Source: Treponema sp.
GTDB taxonomy: Bacteria; Spirochaetota; Spirochaetia; Treponematales; Breznakiellaceae
Assembly (NCBI GenBank): GCA_031257595.1
Contig: JAIROH010000161.1
Location: forward strand, 1-11,479
Direction of reading: 5' to 3'
Length of the DNA: 11,479 nucleotides
Part shown: in pieces, positions 1-7,388 of the stretch
Layout of the letters: every line of letters starts with the position of its first letter
How positions within the stretch are numbered: the stretch's first letter is position 1
Translations under genes and position numbers: made by a program
Notes under the pieces: generated by a model
Databases searched by the model: none
What the model was told of the DNA's origin: nothing
The model's input: only the letters and a program-made list of their open reading frames with translations

Positions 1-18
1 AGTCAAATAAGTCGAAGC

Positions 19-66
19 AGGAAGGAGAAAAACGAGGCTTTGTACCGGAACTTCTCCTTCCTTTTT
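19..66 (+). terminator. Probable Rho-independent terminator of an upstream gene
   Basis: An 11-bp perfect inverted repeat (AGGAAGGAGAA at 19-29, TTCTCCTTCCT at 52-62) encloses a 22-nt loop and runs into a T-rich tract at 62-72. The T tract lies on the plus-strand side only, so it would end a plus-strand transcript entering from outside the window. The long loop and low GC content of the stem make it less certain than a classical terminator. Confidence 0.5.
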
Positions 67-76
67 CTTTCTAATT

Positions 77-92
77 GACCGCGATAGCGGTC
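77..92. repeat. Short perfect hairpin, function unclear
   Basis: GACCGC (77-82) and GCGGTC (87-92) form a 6-bp stem with a GATA loop. It follows the terminator-like hairpin by about 10 nt and has a T run only about 17 nt further on. It could be a second, weak termination element or the end of a small RNA. The stretch 93-190 has no gene or site that I can support. Confidence 0.25.
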
Positions 93-194
93 TCCCCTTT
101 GTGGTGATTTTTTTCTTCAAAATATGCCGGTTCCACAGGAATTTTGGTACTGAAAAAAGTAAATGCCGGCGCCCCGCGGTAACTGTAAACCCGC

Positions 195-223
195 TTGACG
201 AAATTTTGTTAACTCGTTATAAC
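195..223 (+). promoter_or_regulatory. Sigma-70-type promoter of the iron operon
   Basis: A -35 box TTGACG (195-200) and a -10 box TATAAC (218-223) are separated by exactly 17 nt. Transcription would start near position 230, giving a leader of about 67 nt before the FTR1 start codon. The -10 box lies inside the perfect 8-bp palindrome GTTATAAC (216-223) and touches the inverted repeat at 223-250, so a repressor bound there would block the promoter. No comparably good promoter is seen elsewhere before the operon. Confidence 0.6.
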
Positions 224-250
224 ATAGTTAGTTATAGAAAACTAACTATG
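223..250. promoter_or_regulatory. Putative operator for a metal-responsive repressor
   Basis: CATAGTTAGTT (223-233) is repeated in inverted orientation as AACTAACTATG (240-250), an 11-bp perfect dyad with a 6-nt spacer. It overlaps the last base of the -10 box and spans the expected transcription start, the usual place for a repressor site. Related half-sites, GTTAAC (208-213) and GTTATAAC (216-223), lie just upstream. The TTAG-N10-CTAA core recalls DtxR/TroR-type operators (TTAG-N11-CTAA) more than the Fur box, but the spacing differs by one base, so the regulator is not identified. Iron repression is inferred from the genes downstream. Confidence 0.5.
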
Positions 251-296
251 GTGTTTGCAGGCCATACAAAACTAAGGAAGGGAGCTTCTGAATAAA

Positions 297-1829
297 ATGG
301 GAAAAAAGAAAAAAATCGCCTTTTTGCCGGCATTTATCCTCCTTCCGGTTCTCCTTTTTGCCGAGGTACCCCCTCCCGGTTCCTGGCTTGAGGCGGAGGC
401 GGAAATGAGGCTGCTTCTCAACGAAGCCTTCTATACGTATGTTTCTTCCGATGTTGAAGGCGCCTGCGCCCAGGTGGACAGGGTTATTGATGAATATTAC
501 CGGGATAACGGCTTTGAACAGGGCGTTCTGGAAAACATATCCGAAGAACGGGATCAAAACATTGACGACTGGTTTGACTACATAAAAAGTTCCATGCGCC
601 AGGGAGCCCCCCAGCGGGATGTCCGGGCAAGCCTTAACCAGCTTACCTATCTCCTCAGGATAACCGCCGGACGACTTGACGGGAAGGAAGAGCCCGTGGC
701 GGAGGCCAGGAACTGGACCAGGACCGCGGAAGAAATGGCGGGGATTTTAACCGGCGCCTACGACAAATTCCGCGCCGGGGACGCCAAAGGCGCCAGGGAC
801 GCGGTGGACGTTGTTTATTTCCAGTACTATGAAAAACTTGGATTTGAAAAAATCGTCATGACCCGGATCTCCGGGGAACGGGCCAGTACCGTGGAATACC
901 AGTTCAGTACGGCAAAAAAGGCCATCACCCGCGGAGACGATGGGGAAGTAAAAAACAGCCTTGATACCCTTTCCCGGTACATCGTCGAGGATGCCGCCCA
1001 GCTTGACAGCAAGGTGGAAAGCGCCCTGGGGGTTTTTATCGGCTCCCTTCTTATTATTCTGCGGGAAGGTTTTGAGGCGATCATCATCGTCGGGGCGATT
1101 ATCGCCTATCTCGTAAAAAGCGGAAACAAAAAAAGCACAAAGCACGTGTACTGGGGTTCCGTTGTCGCCCTGGGTTTCAGCGTCGTCATGGCCGTTATAC
1201 TCAATGCCATTACCAGCACCGCCAGCGGCAAAAACCAGGAAATTATCGAAGGGGCCACAATGCTCCTTGCCGTCGTGGTGCTGTTCTATGTAAGCAACTG
1301 GATGGTATCCAAAGCCGAAGCCGAAGCGTGGAGTCAATATATAGAAGGAAAGGTACAAAGTTCAATCACCAAAGGTTCGATGTTTTCCCTTGCCTTTGCC
1401 GCCTTCCTTGCCGTGTTCCGCGAAGGGGCGGAAACGATTCTGTTTTACCAGGCCCTGCTTGCGGGAAACACGACCTATGTCAACATGATATGGCTTGGAT
1501 TCGGCATCGGAGCGGCGGCCCTTGTGGTTGTTTACATCCTGATCAGGGTTTTGAGCCTCAGACTTCCGCTTAAGCCGTTCTTTCTGGGAACCAGCGTACT
1601 TCTTTTTGTGATGTCGGTTTCCTTTGTCGGAGCGGGCATCAAGGAATTCCAGGAAGGCGGCGTAATCCCCGTTACGATGCTGCCGTTTAGCTTTACCGTC
1701 GACATTCTGGGTATTTATCCTACCATCCAGACCCTTGTTCCCCAGGCGGCGCTGCTGGCCGTTACCGTCGTAACGTTTATTTTCCAGATCAGGAAAAACA
1801 GACGTCTTTCGCTTCAGCGGGGAATTTAA
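297..1829 (+). CDS. FTR1-family high-affinity iron permease with periplasmic domain
   Basis: This 510-aa protein is the probable iron channel of the operon, moving iron across the inner membrane. A signal peptide (about 1-22) leads into a helical periplasmic domain (about 30-240) built from two similar copies. Both carry a pattern like GAxxxVDxVxxxYY followed by GFE and ISxER. The C-terminal half has about seven membrane segments. Two carry the family's REGxE iron-translocation motifs: REGFE at 256-260 and REGAE at 375-379. The start ATG follows a purine-rich ribosome-binding site (GGAAGGGAG, 276-284). The long N-terminal domain is typical of bacterial FTR1 proteins paired with P19 and is absent from the short fungal and EfeU forms. 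It is the first gene of the operon, 61 nt before P19. Family assignment is secure. Whether ferrous or ferric iron is carried cannot be read from the sequence. Confidence 0.93.
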   Translation: MGKKKKIAFLPAFILLPVLLFAEVPPPGSWLEAEAEMRLLLNEAFYTYVSSDVEGACAQVDRVIDEYYRDNGFEQGVLENISEERDQNIDDWFDYIKSSMRQGAPQRDVRASLNQLTYLLRITAGRLDGKEEPVAEARNWTRTAEEMAGILTGAYDKFRAGDAKGARDAVDVVYFQYYEKLGFEKIVMTRISGERASTVEYQFSTAKKAITRGDDGEVKNSLDTLSRYIVEDAAQLDSKVESALGVFIGSLLIILREGFEAIIIVGAIIAYLVKSGNKKSTKHVYWGSVVALGFSVVMAVILNAITSTASGKNQEIIEGATMLLAVVVLFYVSNWMVSKAEAEAWSQYIEGKVQSSITKGSMFSLAFAAFLAVFREGAETILFYQALLAGNTTYVNMIWLGFGIGAAALVVVYILIRVLSLRLPLKPFFLGTSVLLFVMSVSFVGAGIKEFQEGGVIPVTMLPFSFTVDILGIYPTIQTLVPQAALLAVTVVTFIFQIRKNRRLSLQRGI

Positions 1830-1846
1830 CAATGTCTCATACCACA

Positions 1847-1859
1847 GGGTCGTTGACCC
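1847..1859 (+). other. Small intergenic hairpin between FTR1 and P19 genes
   Basis: GGGTC (1847-1851) and GACCC (1855-1859) form a 5-bp GC-rich stem with a 3-nt loop in the 61-nt gap. No T run follows, so it is not a terminator. It might protect the 5' end of a processed P19 transcript, but this is inference from position alone. Confidence 0.25.
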
Positions 1860-1890
1860 GGGAGAGAAAAATACAATTAGGAGAAGGTAC

Positions 1891-2490
1891 ATGAAAAAGG
1901 TATTGGTACTTTTTTTGGCTGCGCTGTGCGCCGGCCTCATTATTACGGGCTGCACACCGCAACAGGGAGAGCAGGCCGCCGAAACGGCAAGGCCCGCGGA
2001 AGTCGCGGGCGCTGAAGAGGAAGCGGGCTTTGAGGAATTCCCCATCGGGGACGATATTGAACTGTGGCCCCTTAACGTGGCGGGGGTGTATTTCCAGCCG
2101 GTAGACATGCTGCCCACGGGGACCAGCCTTCCCGCGGCTCAGTCGGATATGCACATAGAGGCGGATATTTCCGCCCTGGAAAACGATCTGGGATACGGCG
2201 TGGGGGATTTTGTTCCCTATCTAACCGTGCGGTATGAAATTGCCAAAAGCGACGATTCCTGGAAAATCGACGGGGCCTTTATGCCGATGAGCGCCAGCGA
2301 TGGCCCCCATTACGGCACCAACCTCAAGCTGGACGGCGCGGGAACCTACAAGGTCCGCTTTATCATCCAGAATCCCGAGTCCCTGGGTTATCTGCTCCAT
2401 GTAGATCAGGAAACCGGCGTACCGGGCAGATTCTGGAACCAGCCGCTGGTGGCCGAATGGGATTTTGACTGGGTGCCCAGAGTTTGGTAA
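1891..2490 (+). CDS. P19/Tp34-family periplasmic iron-binding lipoprotein
   Basis: This 199-aa protein belongs to the P19 family (Campylobacter P19, E. coli FetP, Treponema pallidum Tp34), which binds iron, and copper in crystals, as a periplasmic dimer. A lipoprotein signal peptide ends at I18-T19-G20-C21, so the protein should be membrane-anchored like Tp34 rather than soluble like Campylobacter P19. An acidic, low-complexity linker (about 22-50) precedes the beta-sandwich domain. The family's metal ligands are visible: H88 and E90 in MHIEAD, M133, D137 and H140 in MSASDGPH, and H170 in LLHVD. A strong ribosome-binding site, AGGAGAAGG (1879-1887), precedes the ATG. The gene sits between the FTR1 permease and DUF2318 genes, as in known p19 clusters, and probably hands iron to FTR1. 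Confidence 0.93.
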   Translation: MKKVLVLFLAALCAGLIITGCTPQQGEQAAETARPAEVAGAEEEAGFEEFPIGDDIELWPLNVAGVYFQPVDMLPTGTSLPAAQSDMHIEADISALENDLGYGVGDFVPYLTVRYEIAKSDDSWKIDGAFMPMSASDGPHYGTNLKLDGAGTYKVRFIIQNPESLGYLLHVDQETGVPGRFWNQPLVAEWDFDWVPRVW

Positions 2491-2502
2491 TATAGTCTCA
2501 GC

Positions 2503-3753
2503 GTGTTAAAGTATCTGATACAGGTGGTGCAAAACGCACTGCCTGGGGCGATTCTGGTTTCCCTGCTCCGGGCCGTTCTTGACAGCCGGGGCGGGGAAAC
2601 CGGCAAACGTTTCGGGTGGAGTTTTGACCGCCTTTTTTTAGTTCTGGGGACGGCCGCCGCCCTTATCCTCTCGATCCTCCGCGGTACTACGCGGCTTATC
2701 AACCGTGAATATGTAAATACCGCGATTTTGTCCCTGGCGATTGCGGCGGCGATCCTTTTTATCGTGGTTCTGCCGGGACGGGAAAAGCCCCTCCGTGGCA
2801 AAATATGTAACCGGGTGGGATCGATCCTTACCGCCCTTGTGTTGTTTTACACCCTGCCCACGATCTTTTTATATATCAGGGAATTTGTTCCGCCCGGTGA
2901 AAGCCCTTTCAGTACCGAGGTTCTTTTTAAGCTTTCCGGCTATCTTGCCGGTTTTGTCGTAGTGCTTGTCTCCGCCCTGGCCCTGTTCCATGCCGGCAAA
3001 AATAACGGTTCCCGTTTAACGGGAATTGTCCTTTCCGCCGCTCTCGCGGTAAACATGGTACAGCAGCTTTCCGTGATCGTTCAGTTTCTTTTGGCAAGGC
3101 GGATCATCAAGGTACCCCGTTGGGCCTTTAGAATTTTTATCGAAGTGATCAACCGTAATGTGGTTTTTTTGTATATTTTGATGGGTCTTTCCCTTGTCCT
3201 TCCGCTGCTGCTTTTTGTAAAGAGCCGCCGGATCACCGAATCCTGGCGAAACCCGGCGGAACACCGGAAGCTCAGGGCGCTCAAGCGTTCGCTGAGACGC
3301 TGGAGCGCCGTGGCCGTTGTGTGTTATCTGGCGGCCGTTTTTACCCTGACGGCGGTAAAGGCCTATTCGGAACAGGCCGTGGTCTTGAGTCCCGCGGAAC
3401 CGATGACGATTCAGGGGGAAGAAATCATCATCCCGATTGAAAAAATAAACGACTGGCATTTGCATCGTTACAACTACAGCGCAGATGAAAACATCGAAAT
3501 GCGGTTTATCGTAATCAGGAAAAACGAGACCGCTTACGGAGTGGGTCTTGACGCCTGTGACATCTGCGGCCCCACCGGTTATTATGAGCGGAAGGACGGC
3601 GTTGTCTGCCGTCTCTGCGACGTGGTGATGAACACCTCGACGATAGGCTTCAAGGGCGGCTGTAACCCGGTTCCCCTGGCCTATACGATGCGGGCGGGCA
3701 ATATGATAATTCAAACGGCAGACCTGGAAGCCGAACGGCTCAGATTTAAATAG
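2503..3753 (+). CDS. DUF2318 membrane protein with cysteine-rich extracytoplasmic domain
   Basis: This 416-aa protein is the DUF2318 member of the p19 iron cluster (position of Cj1660). About eight hydrophobic segments fill residues 10-285. A C-terminal domain (about 290-416), probably extracytoplasmic, carries H319-x-H321, C352-x2-C355, C369-x2-C372 and C387 in the conserved setting of the family. These residues could hold an Fe-S centre, another metal or a redox disulfide; the function is not established. The start is GTG, 12 nt after the P19 stop and in the same reading frame. No in-frame start lies between that stop and the GTG, and no clear Shine-Dalgarno sequence is visible, so translation may be coupled to P19. 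The stop overlaps the next gene's ribosome-binding site. Confidence 0.85.
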   Translation: MLKYLIQVVQNALPGAILVSLLRAVLDSRGGETGKRFGWSFDRLFLVLGTAAALILSILRGTTRLINREYVNTAILSLAIAAAILFIVVLPGREKPLRGKICNRVGSILTALVLFYTLPTIFLYIREFVPPGESPFSTEVLFKLSGYLAGFVVVLVSALALFHAGKNNGSRLTGIVLSAALAVNMVQQLSVIVQFLLARRIIKVPRWAFRIFIEVINRNVVFLYILMGLSLVLPLLLFVKSRRITESWRNPAEHRKLRALKRSLRRWSAVAVVCYLAAVFTLTAVKAYSEQAVVLSPAEPMTIQGEEIIIPIEKINDWHLHRYNYSADENIEMRFIVIRKNETAYGVGLDACDICGPTGYYERKDGVVCRLCDVVMNTSTIGFKGGCNPVPLAYTMRAGNMIIQTADLEAERLRFK

Positions 3754-3761
3754 GAGTAATC

Positions 3762-5066
3762 ATGTTTTGGAGAATGGTCCGGGGCGCCCTTTTCAGGCAG
3801 CGGGGAAAAATGCTGATGGTGGCTTTTACGATAGCCCTTGGCGCTTCGCTGGCTACGGCGATGCTCAACGTGATGTTTGACGTTGGGGACAAGGTAAACC
3901 AGGAACTGAAAACCTACGGGGCCAACATCAACGTTATGCCCCGCGGCGCGTCCCTTTTGGACGACCTTTACGGGGTAAGCGAAGGCGCCGGGGTTCAGGA
4001 CAAGTACCTTTCCGAGGCGGAACTTGGCCGGATAAAAACAATCTTCTGGGCTTTTAACATTGTCGACTTTAGCCCCTACCTGTTTACCAGAGTGGGCCTT
4101 GACGCCGCGCCGGCGGGACCGGCCGGACAGATTCGTCTTGTGGGAACCTGGTTTAACCGTCATCTGGAGCTTCCTACCGGGGAAACCCTCAATACCGGCA
4201 TGAGGCCCCTTAAAAGCTGGTGGGATGTTGAGGGAAGCTGGATTGCCGACGACGATGCCGGCGCGGTTATGGCCGGCAGGGAAGCGGCCCGGCGTTACGG
4301 GCTTGCCGTAGGCGACACCGTCGGCTTTCGGGTCATTGACGGGGATCAAAACGTGGGACATTTTACCGTCAAGGGGATTTTCCACGCCGGCGGGGACGAG
4401 GACGAATATTTTTACGCGCCCCTCAACGCCGTTCAGGAACTCGCGGGAAAGCCGGGACTGGTAAGCCGGGTTGAGGTAAGCGCCCTTACCACGCCCGACA
4501 ACGAGCTTTCCCGCCGGGCCGCCCAGGATCCGACAAGCCTTTCGATAAAGGACTGGGAAACCTGGTACTGCACGGCGTATGTCAGCGCGATCTGTTACCA
4601 AATCGACGAAGTGCTGACCGGCTCCGTGTCCAAACCCATACGGCAGGTGGCCGAATCGGAGGGGGCGATTCTCGAAAAAACCCAGCTTCTTATGCTGCTT
4701 ATCACGATCCTCAGCCTCGCCGGTTCCGCCCTGGGCATCTCCAACCTCGTTACCGCCGACGTGATGGATCGTTCCGCGGAAATCGGGCTCCTCAAGGCCG
4801 TGGGCGCCTGGGACGGCCCCGTTTCCCGGCTTATCCTTACCGAAGTTCTCATCACCGGGATCGCCGGCGGGGCGCTTGGCTATTTCGCCGGCCTGGGTTT
4901 TGCCCGGGTTATCGGGGAAACGGTGTTTTCCTCGGCGATTGCGATAAAACCCGTGGTCATACCCCTGGTAACGGCGCTGGTGTTTTTGGTAACCATGGCG
5001 GGAAGTATCCCTTCGATACGGCTTCTACTGTCGCTGCGCCCGGCGGAAGTGCTTCACGGGCGCTAG
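3762..5066 (+). CDS. FtsX/MacB-type ABC transporter permease (first of pair)
   Basis: This 434-aa protein has the four-helix layout of MacB/FtsX/LolC-type permeases: one N-terminal membrane segment (about 17-38), a large extracytoplasmic domain (about 45-300), then three membrane segments (about 308-331, 358-384, 396-420). The coupling region AEIGLLKAVGA (339-349) is characteristic and contacts the ATPase. YGAN (52-55) at the start of the extracytoplasmic domain is shared with the next gene's product, showing that the two are paralogues. Two cysteines (270, 278) lie in a stretch absent from the second permease. The ribosome-binding site AGGAG (3752-3756) overlaps the DUF2318 stop, indicating tight coupling. 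Transporters of this type usually act by mechanical coupling or export rather than solute import, so its role in iron uptake is uncertain. The position matches Cj1661/Cj1662. Confidence 0.88.
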   Translation: MFWRMVRGALFRQRGKMLMVAFTIALGASLATAMLNVMFDVGDKVNQELKTYGANINVMPRGASLLDDLYGVSEGAGVQDKYLSEAELGRIKTIFWAFNIVDFSPYLFTRVGLDAAPAGPAGQIRLVGTWFNRHLELPTGETLNTGMRPLKSWWDVEGSWIADDDAGAVMAGREAARRYGLAVGDTVGFRVIDGDQNVGHFTVKGIFHAGGDEDEYFYAPLNAVQELAGKPGLVSRVEVSALTTPDNELSRRAAQDPTSLSIKDWETWYCTAYVSAICYQIDEVLTGSVSKPIRQVAESEGAILEKTQLLMLLITILSLAGSALGISNLVTADVMDRSAEIGLLKAVGAWDGPVSRLILTEVLITGIAGGALGYFAGLGFARVIGETVFSSAIAIKPVVIPLVTALVFLVTMAGSIPSIRLLLSLRPAEVLHGR

Positions 5067-5105
5067 CGGACAACAAACTCAATGGGAAGACAGTAACACA
5101 ATACG

Positions 5106-6239
5106 ATGAACAGGCAGCGATTTTACATAAAGATGGTGGCAAGTTCCCTTCTCAGACGGAAATCCCGGATGCTGGTGGCCCTGTTGGCGGTAACCATCGG
5201 GGCGACGATACTTTCGGGGCTTATCACGATCTATTACGACATCCCCCGGCAGATGGGTCAGGAATTCCGGTCTTACGGGGCGAATTTCGTGATGCTGCCC
5301 TCGGGGAACCAGTCGTCGATGAGCGCGGAGTTGATGGAAAGGGCTGTTTCGTTTTTGCCTTCAAGAAGCGTTACCGGGATCGCCCCGTACCGTTACCATC
5401 TGGTAAAGATCAACGAACAGCCGTTTATGGCCGCCGGAACGGACCTGGCCGGTGCGCGGAAGACAAGCCCCTACTGGCTGGTCCAGGGCCGCTGGCCGGA
5501 AGCCGCCGGGGAAGCTCTGGTAGGACAGGAACTTGCCAACGTAATCCGGCTGCTTCCGGGGAACGGTTTTACCGTTACCGGAACCGGCCCGGCGGGGCCG
5601 TTCAGCGCCGGTTTTACCGTATCCGGAATACTCCAGACCGGCGGCGCCGAAGAGGCCTTTATCTTTATGTCCCTTGCCGACTTTGAAACGATGATCGGCG
5701 ATGGGGACAAAATCGACGTGGTGGAGTGCAGTATTTCCGCGGACGCGGAAGTTCTGGAAAGCCTTGCGCGGGAAATCGGCGAAAAGGTTTCCGGCGTAAG
5801 CCCCCGGCTGGTAAAACGTCTGACCGATTCGGAGGGAGCCGTGCTGACCAAACTCCAGGCCCTGGTCGCCCTGGTATCGGTTATCGTACTCCTCCTCATC
5901 ATGATATGCGTGGCCACCACGATGATGGCGGTGGTGGCCGAGCGGCGCAGGGAAATCGGGCTGCGTAAGGCCCTGGGAGCTTCCAATCAAAGCCTGGTGA
6001 CGGAATTTATGGGAGAGGGGATCTTCCTCGGCGGTTTCGGCGGCATTCTGGGCGCCGCCGCCGGTTATGTTTTTGCCCAGGCGGTGGGCCTTAACGTATT
6101 TAACCGGTCTATCGCGTTCAATCCCCTGTTTATCATTTTAACCCTGGCCGCGTCGGTTGCCATTACCGCCCTGGCCTGCGTTATTCCGGTACGGAACGCC
6201 ACGGAAGTAGACCCGGCCATTGTACTGAGAGGAGAATGA
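5106..6239 (+). CDS. FtsX/MacB-type ABC transporter permease (second of pair)
   Basis: This 377-aa paralogue of the preceding permease has the same plan: membrane segment about 22-43, extracytoplasmic domain about 45-245, then segments about 252-275, 305-327 and 340-360. It carries YGAN (57-60) and the coupling sequence REIGLRKALGA (282-292). Its extracytoplasmic domain is about 55 residues shorter. The two proteins probably form a heterodimer served by the single ATPase encoded next. The ATG is the first possible start after an in-frame stop at 5094-5096. Its ribosome-binding site is weak (GGGAAG, 5084-5089, 16 nt away). The stop lies 4 nt before the ATPase gene. Confidence 0.88.
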   Translation: MNRQRFYIKMVASSLLRRKSRMLVALLAVTIGATILSGLITIYYDIPRQMGQEFRSYGANFVMLPSGNQSSMSAELMERAVSFLPSRSVTGIAPYRYHLVKINEQPFMAAGTDLAGARKTSPYWLVQGRWPEAAGEALVGQELANVIRLLPGNGFTVTGTGPAGPFSAGFTVSGILQTGGAEEAFIFMSLADFETMIGDGDKIDVVECSISADAEVLESLAREIGEKVSGVSPRLVKRLTDSEGAVLTKLQALVALVSVIVLLLIMICVATTMMAVVAERRREIGLRKALGASNQSLVTEFMGEGIFLGGFGGILGAAAGYVFAQAVGLNVFNRSIAFNPLFIILTLAASVAITALACVIPVRNATEVDPAIVLRGE

Positions 6240-6243
6240 GGGT

Positions 6244-6921
6244 ATGGATTTACTGGAATTGAAAGATATTTCGAAGGTGTACGGGAATCTCAAGGCCCTT
6301 ACGGACATCAACCTTACGGTCAAGCAGGGCGAATGGCTCGCGATCATGGGGCCCTCGGGTTCCGGCAAAACCACGATGATGAACATCATCGGCTGCATGG
6401 ACAAACCGTCGTCGGGAACGGTGTTCCTTGACGGGCTGAACATTTCCAGGGAAAGCGACAGAAACCTTACCACGATGCGGCGGGACAAGATCGGGCTTAT
6501 CTTCCAGCAGTTCCACCTGGTGAACTATCTGAGCGCGCTGGAAAATGTGATGGTGGCCCAGTACTACCACAGCCTCCCCGACGAAAAGGAAGCCCTGGAA
6601 GCCCTGGACAGGGTAGGACTTTCCGGCAGGGCAAAACATCTTCCCAGCCAGCTTTCCGGCGGAGAGCAGCAGCGGGTCTGCATAGCACGGGCGCTGATCA
6701 ACTATCCAAAGCTTATTCTTGCCGACGAACCGACGGGAAACCTTGACGAAGCCAATGAAAACATGGTTATAGACATTTTCAAAAAACTCCATGCCGATGG
6801 CAGCACGATCATCGTCGTAACCCACGATCCGGAAGTCGCTGAAGACGCGGAACGGACGGTGGTATTGGAACACGGCAGGATAGCGAGGATTGTCAAAAAT
6901 GGAGAGAAGAGCGGGGAGTAA
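6244..6921 (+). CDS. ABC transporter ATP-binding protein, LolD/MacB type
   Basis: This 225-aa cytoplasmic ATPase powers the two preceding permeases. All motifs are intact: Walker A GPSGSGKT (36-43), Q-loop Q88, signature LSGGEQQR (137-144), Walker B LILADE with catalytic E162, and H-loop H194. Its length and the sequence GNLD after Walker B are typical of the LolD/MacB/FtsE subfamily, which pairs with FtsX-fold permeases. The gene starts 4 nt after the second permease, with AGAGGAGA (6228-6235) as ribosome-binding site inside that gene's end. It ends 4 nt before the best start of the FMN-binding gene. LolD itself is a possible alternative, but no LolC/LolE-like lipoprotein-release context is present and the iron-cluster order supports the Cj1663 equivalent. 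Confidence 0.92.
   Translation: MDLLELKDISKVYGNLKALTDINLTVKQGEWLAIMGPSGSGKTTMMNIIGCMDKPSSGTVFLDGLNISRESDRNLTTMRRDKIGLIFQQFHLVNYLSALENVMVAQYYHSLPDEKEALEALDRVGLSGRAKHLPSQLSGGEQQRVCIARALINYPKLILADEPTGNLDEANENMVIDIFKKLHADGSTIIVVTHDPEVAEDAERTVVLEHGRIARIVKNGEKSGE
6913..6918 (+). promoter_or_regulatory. Ribosome-binding site that sets the GTG start of the FMN-binding gene
   Basis: GGGGAG lies 7 nt before GTG 6926 and overlaps the end of the ATPase gene. It favours that GTG over in-frame TTG 6890 and ATG 6899, which have no such site and would lengthen the signal peptide's N-terminus with a charged stretch. Confidence 0.65.
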
Positions 6922-6925
6922 AGCC

Positions 6926-7354
6926 GTGAACAAAAAATATTTTTGGTGTTTGTTTTTCGCCGTTTTGCTGGTACCGGCGGCGCTGATGACAGGCTGCGGA
7001 AAACGGAGTTATGCGGACGGAACCTACACGGGAAAAAGCGGCCCGGACGACGATGGCGCCGTTGGGGAAGTGACGCTTACGATTACCGGTGGAAAAATCG
7101 CCGCCTGTGTTTTTGTTACCCGGCAAAAAGACGGTTTCGTCAAAGATCAAAATTACGGAAAGATAAACGGCGAAATTTCAAATCAGTCCTATTATGAAAA
7201 GGCCCAGCTTGCCGTGGAAGCGATGAAAAAATACGCGGCGGATATAAGCCGCGCCGGCAGCCTTGACGATGTCGAAGCGGTAAGCGGCGCCACGATTTCG
7301 TACAACCAGTTTACCGAAGCGGTGGAAGAAGCCCTGGAACAGGCGTCAAAGTAA
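6926..7354 (+). CDS. FMN-binding-domain lipoprotein, probably covalently flavinylated
   Basis: This 142-aa protein has a lipoprotein signal peptide ending at M21-T22-G23-C24 and a single FMN-binding domain (about 28-142), starting with the typical ADGTYTG. The sequence EAVSGATIS contains S120-G121-A122-T123, the motif that ApbE flavin transferase modifies by linking FMN to the threonine. The protein should therefore be a membrane-tethered extracytoplasmic one-flavin electron carrier. It lies 4 nt behind the ABC ATPase and looks translationally linked to it. In the Campylobacter p19 cluster this place holds thioredoxin-like proteins, so a redox role in iron uptake, such as reducing ferric iron or recharging the DUF2318 cysteines, is a reasonable inference. 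No apbE gene is in the window. In-frame ATG 6899 is an alternative start. Confidence 0.85.
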   Translation: MNKKYFWCLFFAVLLVPAALMTGCGKRSYADGTYTGKSGPDDDGAVGEVTLTITGGKIAACVFVTRQKDGFVKDQNYGKINGEISNQSYYEKAQLAVEAMKKYAADISRAGSLDDVEAVSGATISYNQFTEAVEEALEQASK

Positions 7355-7388
7355 TGGAATTATCAAAGGTAATTGAGTATATTATGTA

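Noticed and set aside
101..295. Open frame of 64 codons before the FTR1 gene
   Set aside because: It runs through the promoter and operator, has no ribosome-binding site and encodes nothing recognisable.
1853..1877. TTGACC and TACAAT between FTR1 and P19 as an internal promoter
   Set aside because: The spacing is 13 nt, too short for a sigma-70 promoter.
3711..4601. Long minus-strand open frame of 296 codons opposite the first permease
   Set aside because: It is antisense to a well-supported gene, shows no domain, and is expected from the GC-rich third codon positions of the real gene.
6890..6925. Longer FMN-binding protein from TTG 6890 or ATG 6899
   Set aside because: GTG 6926 has a well-spaced GGGGAG and gives a normal lipoprotein signal peptide. 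ATG 6899 remains a minor alternative.
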